From: Paenibacillus sp. Root444D2
Lineage (GTDB): Bacteria; Bacillota; Bacilli; Paenibacillales; NBRC-103111
Reading direction: 5' to 3'
DNA: 64,000 nucleotides
Assembly: GCF_001426375.1 (NCBI RefSeq)
Contig: NZ_LMEO01000052.1
Coordinates: forward strand, 102,261 to 166,260
A model generated the notes under the pieces. That model had not been told where the DNA came from and ran no database searches. It saw only the letters and a program-made list of their open reading frames with translations. A program made the translations under genes and the position numbers. Positions 34,183-42,734 of this stretch are shown piece by piece. Position 1 is the stretch's first letter. The number at the start of each line of letters is the position of its first letter.

Positions 34183-34212
34183 TTCTCCTTACATGGACTC
34201 ACATTATAGAAG

Positions 34213-34272
34213 GAAGCTGGATTACTTGACCTATGAAATTAGGCGTCAAGTACCGTCCAGCTTCTTTTTTTT
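34213..34272 (+). terminator. Terminator of urtABCDE
   Basis: GAAGCTGG/CCAGCTTC outer stem with an inner ACTTGAC/GTCAAGT stem, followed by a run of eight T. Confidence 0.93.
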
Positions 34273-34407
34273 CATACGAAGGAACTAATTATGAAGTTAA
34301 ACTGGACGTCACAAAATGTATAATGATAACATGGATATATAGGATCGAATGTTGCGTCCGGCATATCGAGCACCGAACCTTTGGAAGGAAAAGGAGGGGG
34401 AACGTTT

Positions 34408-35094
34408 ATGTCTAAGATTTTAATTATTGAAGATGATTTAAGCATTGGTGAAATGATGTCGATTTATCTGTACGAAGAAGGCTATCAAGTCATGCGTGCG
34501 GAAAATGGCCGTCAAGGTGTAGTGTTATTCCGAGATTTCGAACCTGATGTCATCGTGCTTGATATTATGCTGCCTGATGTTGACGGAATTCAACTATGCA
34601 CTGACTTCCGAAATTCGTCAACCATCCCCATTCTTATGGTATCCGCCAAAAATGAGGTCTCCGATCGCGTCAAAGGCCTGCAGACTGGCGCTGATGATTA
34701 CCTATGCAAACCATTCTCAATGAGGGAATTATCGGCAAGAATACAAGCTTTACTGCGACGTTCACATGCTTTCCCTCCGCCAGTTCAATCTACAGATACG
34801 ACCGAGCAAGTCGTTCAACTGGATCTAGAGAAACGCTGCCTTTTTGTACATAGCAAACTAATAGAGACCACTTTCTCTGAATTCGAAATTATGAAACTTT
34901 TTTGGCAGAATCAAGGACGAGTATACAGCCGGGAGGAGCTTTTGAACCGGGTCCGCGGTTTCGATTCCTATGTAACTGAACGTGCAATCGATGTACATAT
35001 CGCAAACCTTCGCAAAAAAATAGAAGCTGATCCCAAAGAACCGAAATATATTAAGACGGTTTGGGGTGTCGGTTATAAATTTCTACTTATGTGA
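34408..35094 (+). CDS. OmpR-family response regulator, no adjacent kinase
   Basis: 228 residues. Receiver domain with acidic pocket Glu8-Asp9-Asp10, phospho-acceptor Asp52 (VIVLDIMLPD), Ser/Thr in ILMVSAKNE and the Lys in YLCKPFS. Then a linker and a winged helix (FSEFEIMKLFWQNQGRVYSR, ERAIDVHIANLRKKIEADPK, YIKTVWGVGYKF). A strong AAGGAGGGGG precedes ATG 34408. No histidine kinase gene lies on either side, so the partner must be elsewhere. Downstream genes begin after a terminator. Confidence 0.92.
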   Translation: MSKILIIEDDLSIGEMMSIYLYEEGYQVMRAENGRQGVVLFRDFEPDVIVLDIMLPDVDGIQLCTDFRNSSTIPILMVSAKNEVSDRVKGLQTGADDYLCKPFSMRELSARIQALLRRSHAFPPPVQSTDTTEQVVQLDLEKRCLFVHSKLIETTFSEFEIMKLFWQNQGRVYSREELLNRVRGFDSYVTERAIDVHIANLRKKIEADPKEPKYIKTVWGVGYKFLLM

Positions 35095-35117
35095 GCTCCC
35101 ATTGGGGCTTTTTTTGT
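35095..35117 (+). terminator. Terminator of the response regulator gene
   Basis: AGCTCCC-ATT-GGGGCT followed by T6, partly overlapping the stop. Confidence 0.75.
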
Positions 35118-35261
35118 TTGGGTAATCCAGCAAAAACCAGTCACCAAATAGGCAGATGCACAATATGATGATTATGGATAATGACACGCACTAAGAATTT
35201 GTTTCAAATTTCAATTATGAAGAAAGCTTTCTCAAGGAAAGCTCAAGGAGGAAACACAAAA

Positions 35262-35765
35262 ATGTTGAATAGCCCTTACAGAATCGGTAATCAAGGAAAC
35301 CAAGGCATGACCTCACAAGCCCCTTACGGATATCCTTTTCCGGCTTATCCCGTTCCAACAACGGGTGCGAATAAACCTGCACCAAGTGGAGCTGGATTTC
35401 CACCTGCTGGAACTGCTTTTCCACCGACGGGAGCGGCATTTCCACCTACTGGCGGTCTGCAAACCGGTGTAAATGTACCAGGTCTTCTCCCCATGGAAGA
35501 ATCTTATATCGAAAATATTCTCCGTTTGAACCTTGGTAAAATGGCTACAATCTACATGACATACGAAAATAACTCGCAATGGAATGCCAAAATTTTCAAA
35601 GGCAAACTTGAGGCAGCTGGCCGCGATCATATTATCATCAGCGATCCAGCCACTGGTATGCGTTTCTTATTGCTCATGGTGAATCTAGACTACATTACAT
35701 TCGACGAGGAACTTCAGTATTACTATCCATACTCTGGCGGCGGACCCGGCCAACAGAGAGCATAA
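35262..35765 (+). CDS. gerQ: Spore coat protein GerQ
   Basis: 167 residues. The carboxyl half carries the GerQ signature: LLPMEESYIENILRLNLGKM, GRDHIIISDPATGMRFLLL and LDYITFDEELQYYYP. The amino half is low-complexity, with a tandem motif close to F-P-P-[TA]-G repeated three times (about residues 45-67). GerQ is needed for the cortex-lytic enzyme CwlJ in B. subtilis spores and is cross-linked by transglutaminase Tgl. ATG 35262 has a perfect AAGGAGG; the frame from 35181 lacks one. Expected to be made in the mother cell, although no promoter could be assigned. Confidence 0.94.
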   Translation: MLNSPYRIGNQGNQGMTSQAPYGYPFPAYPVPTTGANKPAPSGAGFPPAGTAFPPTGAAFPPTGGLQTGVNVPGLLPMEESYIENILRLNLGKMATIYMTYENNSQWNAKIFKGKLEAAGRDHIIISDPATGMRFLLLMVNLDYITFDEELQYYYPYSGGGPGQQRA

Positions 35766-35778
35766 ATTAGATCACACA

Positions 35779-35820
35779 TAAAGCCGTTTGCTCTTTCGTT
35801 AGAGCAGCGGCTTTTTTTTG
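35779..35820 (+). terminator. Terminator of gerQ
   Basis: AAGCCG..TGCTCT-TTCG-TTAGAGCA..CGGCTT followed by T8. Confidence 0.9.
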
Positions 35821-36117
35821 TCATGTAGAGGTTACTTCTGTGAAATGCCACATATGCAGTTTGCGCAGGCCGCCTTCAACCCACTCTTCCCATACGGCTT
35901 GGTGTGAAGCATTTTCGGTTCCATGCAAACGTTCTTGTTTTAACGAGAGATACTCCTCATAGGTAACTTCCTTCCAAATTTCCACAAAAAGCCCTTCCTG
36001 ATCCGTTCCCTTCAGCAGTTCAAATCGCCCTTCCCTCCGCTGCCATTCCTGCATATAGATGAGAAAAGACGCCCGAAAAGCGGGTTTTATGGCATACTCT
36101 ACAAAAACTTTGGACAT
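35821..36117 (-). CDS. Small conserved hypothetical (possible dimeric alpha/beta barrel)
   Basis: 98 residues, no signal peptide or membrane helix. The pattern VFVEYAIKPAFRASFLIYMQ, then ELLKGTDQEGLFVEIWKEVTYE resembles monooxygenase-like (ABM) ferredoxin-fold proteins, where a strand, an amphipathic helix and further strands make a dimer barrel; this is only a fold guess. GGGAG lies before ATG 36117. It converges on gerQ. Confidence 0.65.
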   Translation of the reverse strand: MSKVFVEYAIKPAFRASFLIYMQEWQRREGRFELLKGTDQEGLFVEIWKEVTYEEYLSLKQERLHGTENASHQAVWEEWVEGGLRKLHMWHFTEVTST

Positions 36118-36317
36118 TTTTAGATCTCCCTCTGATTTATTTTTTGCTCCAAAATGGTAAACTAATAAAAAGACGGAAAAATGACCAGACTTACAAGGAT
36201 AAATGATTCCGTCGTCTTATAAGGTCGAGCGCGTTTTGAAGTAAGTTATTCTATGGAAAACTCAGCCCATGCTTACGAAGAAAATTTTCTACGGAAAATT
36301 CTTAGGAGGAAACCCAT

Positions 36318-37301
36318 TTGGACACAGGCACTCATCTCGTAATTGGTTTAGGGTTAGCGGGACTGTCACAAATTGACCCTAGCGTTTCTGCGGACACAGC
36401 GGCAACTACTGCAGTCTTCATAGGAACTGTTATTGGCTCGCAGATTCCGGATGTGGACGGGCTGCTTCGTTTTAAGGGGAACGCCACTTACATTCGAAAT
36501 CACCGTGGTCGTTCTCACTCTTTGCCAGCTTTACTTTTATGGACGCTGCTGATCACTGGAGCTCTCGCTCTTTTCTTCCATGGAATCCCTCTGCTGCACC
36601 TTGGTATGTGGGTAGGAATCGCCGTTTGTTTTCACGTCTTCACAGATTGTTTCAACACATATGGTACACAAGCGTTCCGGCCATTCTCTGAAAAGTGGGT
36701 GTCATGGAACATCATACACATCTTTGATCCCTTTATCTTCTCAAGCCACATCGCTGCTATTTTCATGTGGTCTTTCCATGTTGCGAGTCCAAAGCTCGTG
36801 TTCCCGACTTTGTACGGGGTTATCGCTCTATATTATATCTGGCGCTCTCTCGACCATTATATCGTAGAAAAAGGGCTCTATCGCAAAGACCCCACCCATA
36901 TGCCCGGGGATAAATACACACTAATTGTAACATTCAACCTCTATGTGTGGAACGTAGTGAAACGAAGAACAGACGGTACCTTTCAGTTGGGTGAGCTGAA
37001 GAATTCGAAGCTAAGGTGGATCGACACTGTCAAATGTGAAGACCATCCAGCCATCGAGGTGTCCAAAAGTCACGAAGACATCCAAGCCTTACTCTACTTC
37101 TCATCCTTCACATGTGCTGAAGTGAAAGAACACCGCTTCGGGTACGAAGTAAGATGGGCTGATGTGCGTTATCGTCACCGCAAGCAGTATCCTTTCGTAG
37201 GTGTTGTCCGGATGGATCACAATTTCCAAACACTCGATTCTTATGTGGGCTGGGTAAGTGACACTAGGCTTGAAAAGAAGCTGAAAGTGGATCTTTATTA
37301 G
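36318..37301 (+). CDS. YdjM/YfhP-type membrane-bound metal-dependent hydrolase
   Basis: 327 residues. Metal-binding pattern of the family: THLVIGLGLA at the start, QIPDVDGLLR, NHRGRSHSLPAL and CFHVFTDCFNTYG, with four to five membrane helices, then a cytoplasmic domain with the YfhP-like VRWADVRYRHRKQYPF. B. subtilis YfhP is a negative regulator of the yfhQ region; the reaction is unknown. TTG 36318 with TTAGGAGGAAACC upstream. Confidence 0.85.
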   Translation: MDTGTHLVIGLGLAGLSQIDPSVSADTAATTAVFIGTVIGSQIPDVDGLLRFKGNATYIRNHRGRSHSLPALLLWTLLITGALALFFHGIPLLHLGMWVGIAVCFHVFTDCFNTYGTQAFRPFSEKWVSWNIIHIFDPFIFSSHIAAIFMWSFHVASPKLVFPTLYGVIALYYIWRSLDHYIVEKGLYRKDPTHMPGDKYTLIVTFNLYVWNVVKRRTDGTFQLGELKNSKLRWIDTVKCEDHPAIEVSKSHEDIQALLYFSSFTCAEVKEHRFGYEVRWADVRYRHRKQYPFVGVVRMDHNFQTLDSYVGWVSDTRLEKKLKVDLY

Positions 37302-37336
37302 AAAAGAGGCGCGTTGACCAAACGCGTCTTTTCTTT
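37302..37336 (+). terminator. Terminator of the YfhP-like gene
   Basis: AAAAGA..GCGCGTT-GACC-AAACGCGTCTTTTCTTT. Confidence 0.85.
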
Positions 37337-37352
37337 ACTTTAAAAAAGACAG

Positions 37353-37384
37353 AAAAAACCCAGAGGTTTTTAGGCCCCTGGGCT
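37353..37384 (-). terminator. Terminator of the minus-strand SASP gene
   Basis: Minus strand: GCCCAGGGG/CCTCTGGGT around CCTAAAAA, then T6. Confidence 0.85.
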
Positions 37385-37431
37385 TTATTGTTACATTAAA
37401 CAGGAAAAGCTATGAACGAAGTCAGGCTAAA

Positions 37432-37659
37432 CTAGCTGCGGAAGCCAGATTGTCCTGCCAGCGTTTGCTCAGCAATTTGCACCAAGCGACGAGTAATGTT
37501 ACCCCCGATTGCACCAGCATCGCGAGTAGCCATATAACCCATGTAACCATCTTGAGGAATTTGGATGCCCAGCTCTTGAGCTACCTCATATTTCAATTGA
37601 TCTAAAGCTTGGTTGGCTTGTGGAACTACCAATGTGTTACTGCTACGATTTTGTGCCAT
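37432..37659 (-). CDS. Alpha/beta-type small acid-soluble spore protein 1
   Basis: 75 residues. Contains both SASP signatures: the germination-protease cleavage region KYEVAQELGIQ and the carboxyl GGNITRRLVQIAEQTLAG. These proteins coat and protect spore DNA and are degraded at germination. AAAGGAG before ATG 37659. A sigma-G-type promoter lies 61-90 bases upstream. A near-identical paralogue is encoded on the other strand 10 kb away. Confidence 0.95.
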   Translation of the reverse strand: MAQNRSSNTLVVPQANQALDQLKYEVAQELGIQIPQDGYMGYMATRDAGAIGGNITRRLVQIAEQTLAGQSGFRS

Positions 37660-37719
37660 AAGGATTCAAACTCCTTTCAGTCAGCTATGATCTTTGATGT
37701 ATTTGCAAGCTTGCAAAGA

Positions 37720-37749
37720 TAGTATGTGGAGGAAATGAATTTATATGCA
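37720..37749 (-). promoter_or_regulatory. Sigma-G-type promoter of SASP 1
   Basis: Minus strand: -35 TGCATA (37749-37744), 17-bp spacer, -10 CATACTA (37726-37720), matching the forespore sigma-G pattern. Confidence 0.7.
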
Positions 37750-37813
37750 CAGCGATCAAAAAAGTTTAAAATAAGAAGACACTGTTCAATCTTCTAGAAA
37801 GTAGGTCACATTC

Positions 37814-37996
37814 ATGAGCAAACCACTCGCTCTTCTTTTCGCTTTTGTTGGCACCCTGCTGCTTGCCTCCATCAGCTTATTCATTGCCCTCAGGCAGCCT
37901 TGGATGGTCTTTGCCTGTTCCATCATCTCCTTAGGCTTTATTGGATATGGATTTGTAGTTAAAGCGAAGATTCGCAAAAAAAATACGCGGTCTTAA
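37814..37996 (+). CDS. Small membrane protein, YlaF/DUF5325-like
   Basis: 60 residues with two hydrophobic helices (LALLFAFVGTLLLASISLFI and MVFACSIISLGFIGYGFVV) and a basic end KAKIRKKN. The size, two-helix layout and basic tail are those of B. subtilis YlaF (DUF5325); the match is by pattern and tentative. A weak GTAGGTC precedes ATG 37814. Shares a bidirectional terminator with trpS. Confidence 0.65.
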   Translation: MSKPLALLFAFVGTLLLASISLFIALRQPWMVFACSIISLGFIGYGFVVKAKIRKKNTRS

Positions 37997-38025
37997 CGAC
38001 GGAATCAACAATTGCGTCAAAAGAG

Positions 38026-38067
38026 AAAGAGCCCAAACAGCTATATTAGCTGTTCGAGCTCTTTTTT
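38026..38067. terminator. Bidirectional terminator between the YlaF-like gene and trpS
   Basis: AGAGC..AACAGCT-ATATT-AGCTGTT..GCTCT followed by T6 on the plus strand; the minus side has CTTTCTCTTTTG. Confidence 0.88.
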
Positions 38068-38072
38068 GCTTT

Positions 38073-39056
38073 TTATATAACGACAAAGCCCATCCGCTTT
38101 TTCACTTCGAGCAGGGTTTGATCAGCCACTTCAGCTGCTTCCTGCGCACCTTTTTTCAAAATGTCGAAAATTTCGCCTGAGCTGCGAATTTCACGATAGC
38201 GTTGTTGGATCGGCTCGAGAACAGCCACGAGGTGTTCAGCTAGATCCTTTTTGAAAGGACCATAGCCTTGCCCATCGTATTTGGCTTCAATCTCAACTAA
38301 ACTCATCTCAGCAAAGTGTGAGTAAATGGACATCAAATTACTTACCTCAGGCTTGTTTTGCGGATCATATTTCACTTCACGGCCTGAATCAGTGACCGCA
38401 CGGCTCAGCTTCTTACGGATCACATCCGGCTCATCCAGCATGGCGATGTAACTACCTGCATTCGGACTGCTTTTGCTCATTTTTTTGGATGCATCATCCA
38501 AAGACATGATTCTCGCACCAATCTCAGGCATATAAGGCTGCGGCATGACGAACATTTCACCAAAACGGTTATTGAAGCGGTTCGCCAAATCGCGCGTCAA
38601 CTCCAAATGCTGCTTCTGATCATCTCCAACCGGAATTAAGTCGGCATTGTACAGCAAAATATCAGCAGCCATCAAAGATGGATACGTAAATAGGCCTGCA
38701 CCAACGGAATCCTTACCTTCAGACTTGTCCTTGAACTGTGTCATACGCTCAAGTTCTCCCATATGCGTCAGCGTCGTCATAATCCAGCCGAGCTCAGCGT
38801 GCGCATGAACATGGGATTGTAGGAAAATGGATGCTTTACTAGGATCTAGTCCCGCAGCAATATAAAGCGAAGCTATGGACTCTGTTTGCTCCTTCAGCGC
38901 TGCCGGATCCTGAGGAACCGTGATGGCGTGCATATCAACAACCATAAAATAACAGCGATGCAAATGCTGCAGCTTCACATAATTGCGAAGTGCGCCAATA
39001 TAATTGCCAATCGTCAGCTGTCCGCTGGATTGCATACCGGATAGTACTCGTTTCAT
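38073..39056 (-). CDS. trpS: Tryptophanyl-tRNA synthetase
   Basis: 327 residues, class I aminoacyl-tRNA synthetase. HIGH-type motif is TIGNYIGA, the second motif is KKMSKSSPNAG, and GDDQKQHLELTRDLANRFN is the TrpRS tryptophan-site region. Charges tRNA-Trp in the cytosol. Preceded by a 300-nt T-box leader, so its expression rises when tRNA-Trp is uncharged. AGGGATTATCC before ATG 39056 contains the ribosome site. Confidence 0.97.
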   Translation of the reverse strand: MKRVLSGMQSSGQLTIGNYIGALRNYVKLQHLHRCYFMVVDMHAITVPQDPAALKEQTESIASLYIAAGLDPSKASIFLQSHVHAHAELGWIMTTLTHMGELERMTQFKDKSEGKDSVGAGLFTYPSLMAADILLYNADLIPVGDDQKQHLELTRDLANRFNNRFGEMFVMPQPYMPEIGARIMSLDDASKKMSKSSPNAGSYIAMLDEPDVIRKKLSRAVTDSGREVKYDPQNKPEVSNLMSIYSHFAEMSLVEIEAKYDGQGYGPFKKDLAEHLVAVLEPIQQRYREIRSSGEIFDILKKGAQEAAEVADQTLLEVKKRMGFVVI

Positions 39057-39098
39057 TGGATAATCCCTCCAGAATTCTTAACTTCGTATGGTCTAAAA

Positions 39099-39391
39099 AA
39101 ACAACAAAAAGGCCTCTCCCCGCAAGGGACGAGAGACCGTGGTACCACCCTAATTTGTCCGTGAACAATTGTTCAATAAGACCTTCAGGCTCTGATAACG
39201 GGGAGCTGCCGTTTGGCATACTTGGACAGATGAGGAATGTTCTCCGGCCTAGGTTCCGGCAACCTGCATACTGTGTTCAGCCTCATGCTCAAGGATCCAT
39301 TCGGTTTGCTTGTTTCACCGGTTCACACCAACCACCGGCTCTCTGAGAAACGAAAGACAAACTTACTTGTTCCTATCATCGCGATTGATTT
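39099..39391 (-). promoter_or_regulatory. T-box leader of trpS (tryptophan specifier)
   Basis: On the minus strand the T-box sequence GGGTGGTACCACGG (near 39150-39135) is followed by the terminator CTCTCGTCCC..GGGGAGAGGCC and TTTTTG. Upstream, stem I starts around GAGAGCCGGTGG/GAACCGGTG, and the specifier loop reads GAATGGATCC with a TGG codon. Uncharged tRNA-Trp would pair with TGG and the TGGT bulge and favour antitermination. Confidence 0.92.
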
Positions 39392-39397
39392 TATATT

Positions 39398-39425
39398 ATT
39401 ATACACCCTTACAATCCATTGTCAA
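39398..39425 (-). promoter_or_regulatory. Sigma-A promoter of the trpS leader
   Basis: Minus strand: TTGACA (39425-39420), 16-bp spacer, TATAAT (39403-39398), both hexamers perfect. Confidence 0.85.
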
Positions 39426-39502
39426 TCAAGGACATTGTCCTATCTGAACCTGCATGTACATAGGATAGATCATACTAGCCTTTCCATGGGTAAAATAACT
39501 TC

Positions 39503-39519
39503 GCGTCCTTCGGGGACGC
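39503..39519 (+). other. UUCG-type hairpin before the permease gene
   Basis: GCGTCC-TTCGG-GGACGC, ending 28 bases before the TTG start at 39547. Could be part of a leader; nothing else is seen in 39426-39546. Confidence 0.4.
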
Positions 39520-39546
39520 ATCAACGGACAAAGGGGTGTCAACGAA

Positions 39547-40677
39547 TTGCCATCGACTCTATACCGCTGGAGCCTTCCTATCTCCACCGTGATTTGCGCG
39601 TTTCTCCTCATCTTAATCATGACAACGCGAGAGCTTCCTCCTATGGGTTTGGTCATTTATGAATTCAAGCACGTCTTTAAAGCCTTCATGAGTATTTTTC
39701 TCGACGCTTTGCCTTTTATGTTACTAGGCGTACTTCTATCCACAGTCGTTGAAAACTTTATTCCTGAAGCGTTCATCAGACGCATGACGCCGCGGCACCC
39801 GCTAGGAGGCATCTTATTTGCCTGCGTACTCGGCATCATGTTCCCGCTCTGTGAATGCGGAATGATTCCTTTCGTTCGTCGGCTCATGCGGAAAGGAATG
39901 CCAGTGTACATAGCCGTCATCTTCATTCTAGTCGGTCCGATTCTGAATCCTATCGTCTTCGCCTCGACGTTCATGGCTTTCCGTGGCGAGACTTCGATGG
40001 CCTATTCGCGAATGGGGCTTACATTTGGCGTTGCACTCATCGTAGGATTGCTGCTGACACGTTTCCTGAAAGGCAGTCCTTTGCGTCATCCTATCGAAAT
40101 TCAGGCAAACACACTGCACCACCACGGGGGTTCCAGCCCTGGACATCACGCCGACCACATTCACGCTCACGACCATGACCATGATAACCACCAAGGCCAT
40201 AATCATAACCATCATGATCATGGACATCATCATGATCATCACCAAGGCCACAATCACTCCCACGACGGTGGTCGCATGATGGTTATGCTCAGCCACGGTA
40301 CGACCGAGCTGTTCGAAATGAGTAAATACTTGATGCTGGGCGCTTTCCTGACCGCCCTTATCCAAACCTTCGTTGCCCAAGACAGCTTATCCGCGATCGG
40401 TCAGGGACCTTTCATTTCACATGTGTTCATGATGGGCTTTGCCTACCTGCTCTCCCTGTGTTCCACAACAGATGCTTTCGTGGCTGCCTCCTTCGCCAAT
40501 TCCTTCTCTCCAGGCTCCTTGCTGGCTTTCCTTGTGTTCGGCCCTATGATTGACGTGAAAAGTACGCTGATGATGCTCTCCATCTTTAAAGCCCGTTTCG
40601 TGCTGACTCTCTCCATCGTCGTCGCAGTTACGGTATTGGCGGGATCATTGCTTATTATGCATTTCTTTTTAGCTTAA
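39547..40677 (+). CDS. YraQ/UPF0718-type permease with His-rich cytoplasmic loop
   Basis: 376 residues, eight or so membrane helices in two halves. The family signature is GIMFPLCECGMIPFVRRLM, and the second half has SLCSTTDAFVAASFANSFS. Between the halves (about 189-245) lies a run of some thirty His and many Asp/Asn, a likely metal-binding loop. The relatives B. subtilis YcgR (with YcgQ) are zinc-linked, so zinc or another transition metal is a reasonable guess. TTG start 39547 with AAAGGGGTG upstream. The usual second gene (YcgQ-like) is not seen downstream. Confidence 0.83.
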   Translation: MPSTLYRWSLPISTVICAFLLILIMTTRELPPMGLVIYEFKHVFKAFMSIFLDALPFMLLGVLLSTVVENFIPEAFIRRMTPRHPLGGILFACVLGIMFPLCECGMIPFVRRLMRKGMPVYIAVIFILVGPILNPIVFASTFMAFRGETSMAYSRMGLTFGVALIVGLLLTRFLKGSPLRHPIEIQANTLHHHGGSSPGHHADHIHAHDHDHDNHQGHNHNHHDHGHHHDHHQGHNHSHDGGRMMVMLSHGTTELFEMSKYLMLGAFLTALIQTFVAQDSLSAIGQGPFISHVFMMGFAYLLSLCSTTDAFVAASFANSFSPGSLLAFLVFGPMIDVKSTLMMLSIFKARFVLTLSIVVAVTVLAGSLLIMHFFLA

Positions 40678-40876
40678 AAGGAGATTTGGAACTTGCATAT
40701 CGGGATTCTCAACCAATTAATCAATCAACAGCATAAGCCTCAAATAAATAAGCACGGAAAACGCGCGCGCTTAAACTGGAGCACCCGAACAATTAAGTAC
40801 GAAAACCGCGCTTTCAGCGAGAGCTCGCTGAGCCGACAGTGTTTGAGAAGCTTTGCTGCCCCAAACCCAAAACATA

Positions 40877-40915
40877 TAAAAAGGAGCTCGCATCAATCGC
40901 GAACTCCCTTTTTTG
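40877..40915. terminator. Terminator between the permease gene and ilvD
   Basis: GGAGTTCGC/GCGAGCTCC stem with T-rich flanks on both strands. The 250 bases between the permease stop and this hairpin hold no gene I can support. Confidence 0.85.
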
Positions 40916-40927
40916 ATACATCAATAA

Positions 40928-42613
40928 TTAAAACTTCAGAATGGCGCCTGCACTAGCATTTGTCACCATTTTCGTATAACGCGCCAAATATCCAGTTTGG
41001 ATTTTCGGTTGGAACTCTGTCCAGCTCTCGCGGCGTTTCGCGAATTCTTCATCGCTGATTTGCAGTTCGATTTTACGGCCGTCCATGTCCACATCAATGA
41101 TGTCGCCATCATGTACGAATGCTAAAGGTCCGCCCTCAGCCGCTTCCGGTGAGATATGACCGATCGAGATCCCGCGGGATGCGCCGGAGAAACGTCCGTC
41201 AGTAATCAATGCAACCTTCGCGCCAAGACCCATACCAACGATTTGGGAAGTAGGAGCCAGCATTTCCGGCATACCAGGTCCACCCTTCGGACCTTCGTAA
41301 CGGATAACAACGACATGGCCTTCTTTAACAAGACCGTTCGCAATACCGTACAAAGCTTCGTCTTGCGAGTTGAAACAAATCGCTGGACCAACGTGACGTC
41401 CGCCAACGGATTTATCAACCGCGCCGACCTTAACGATACTGCCTTCAGGTGCAAGGTTACCAAACAGAACAGCTAGTCCGCCTCTTTCGCTGTGCGGGTT
41501 CGACAACGGACGGATAACGTCTGTATTTTGAATTTCGCGGCCAGCTACATTCTCGCGAAGCGTCTGCGCTGTTACGGAAAGACAGTCACCGTTGAAAGCG
41601 CCCGGTTTTTTGAGCAGCTCATTAATTACCGCGCTCACACCGCCTGCCAAGTGCACATCTTCAATATGGTAATCTGAAGCCGGAGCGATTTTAGCTAGGT
41701 GAGGTACGCGTTCTGCCACTTCATTAATTCGGTAAATCGGATAGTGTATACCAGCTTCGTGCGCAATAGCAAGTGTGTGAAGAACTGTGTTCGTGGAACC
41801 GCCCATCGCCATATCAAGAGCAAATGCATTATCGATCGCTTCGATCGTAACGATATCACGAGGCTTGATGTCTTTTTCAATCAGGACCATCAATTGTTTG
41901 GCGCAATCTTTCACGAATTGCTTACGCTCTTCCGCAACAGCCAGAATTGTACCGTTACCCGGCATAGCCAGGCCAAGGCCTTCAGCCAAACAGTTCATGG
42001 AGTTCGCTGTAAACATACCGGAACAAGATCCGCATGTCGGACAACCGTATTGCTCTAACTCTTCTAAGCCAGCTTCATCTAATTTACCAGCTTGGAAAGC
42101 ACCCACGCCTTCGAATACGGAGGAAAGGGAAATCGATTTACCGTTTTTATCTTTACCGGCTTTCATTGGACCGCCGCTCACTAACATCGTAGGGATGTTA
42201 ACGCGGAGGGCCCCCATGATCATACCAGGTGTAATTTTATCACAGTTAGGAATACAGACCATTCCGTCGAACCAGTGTGCATTAACAACCGTTTCCAAGG
42301 AATCCGCAATAATTTCACGGCTTGGCAAGGAGTAACGCATGCCGATATGGCCCATAGCAATCCCATCGTCAACACCAATAGTGTTGAATTCGAAAGGAAC
42401 ACCACCAGCTTCGCGAATTGCTTCCTTCACGAGCTTACCAAATTCTTGCAAGTGGACGTGTCCAGGAATAATGTCTATATAAGAGTTACAAACCGCAATA
42501 AACGGCTTGCCGAAATCTTCTTCTTTAACGCCGGCTGCACGCAGCAAGCTGCGGTGTGGAGCACGGTCGAATCCTTTTTTAATCATGTCACTGCGCTGTT
42601 TCGGATGTGCCAT
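40928..42613 (-). CDS. ilvD: Dihydroxy-acid dehydratase
   Basis: 561 residues, full length. Iron-sulfur cysteines occur in CIPNCDKITPG and GCPTCGSCSGMFTANSMNCL; ALDMAMGGSTNTVLHTLAIA and TDGRFSGASRG are conserved blocks. Makes the 2-keto acids for valine, isoleucine and leucine. AGGAGGA before ATG 42613. A 14-bp palindrome TTTCATATATGAAA lies 23 bases upstream of the start. It stands apart from other ilv genes, and no T-box is visible. Confidence 0.97.
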   Translation of the reverse strand: MAHPKQRSDMIKKGFDRAPHRSLLRAAGVKEEDFGKPFIAVCNSYIDIIPGHVHLQEFGKLVKEAIREAGGVPFEFNTIGVDDGIAMGHIGMRYSLPSREIIADSLETVVNAHWFDGMVCIPNCDKITPGMIMGALRVNIPTMLVSGGPMKAGKDKNGKSISLSSVFEGVGAFQAGKLDEAGLEELEQYGCPTCGSCSGMFTANSMNCLAEGLGLAMPGNGTILAVAEERKQFVKDCAKQLMVLIEKDIKPRDIVTIEAIDNAFALDMAMGGSTNTVLHTLAIAHEAGIHYPIYRINEVAERVPHLAKIAPASDYHIEDVHLAGGVSAVINELLKKPGAFNGDCLSVTAQTLRENVAGREIQNTDVIRPLSNPHSERGGLAVLFGNLAPEGSIVKVGAVDKSVGGRHVGPAICFNSQDEALYGIANGLVKEGHVVVIRYEGPKGGPGMPEMLAPTSQIVGMGLGAKVALITDGRFSGASRGISIGHISPEAAEGGPLAFVHDGDIIDVDMDGRKIELQISDEEFAKRRESWTEFQPKIQTGYLARYTKMVTNASAGAILKF

Positions 42614-42734
42614 TCTATATTCCTCCTAGATTTCATTTCATATATGAAAATAATGAATCTATCATACCACACTTCTCGTAAAATTTCTTTCTTTAGTGTG
42701 ATAACGCGTCAATGTAATACCAATACTTACCTCT

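Noticed and set aside
40693..40956. 87-codon frame after the His-rich permease, with a ribosome-like site before a TTG
   Set aside because: It runs through the ilvD/permease terminator and into the end of ilvD, is basic and low in predicted structure, and does not resemble the expected YcgQ-like partner.
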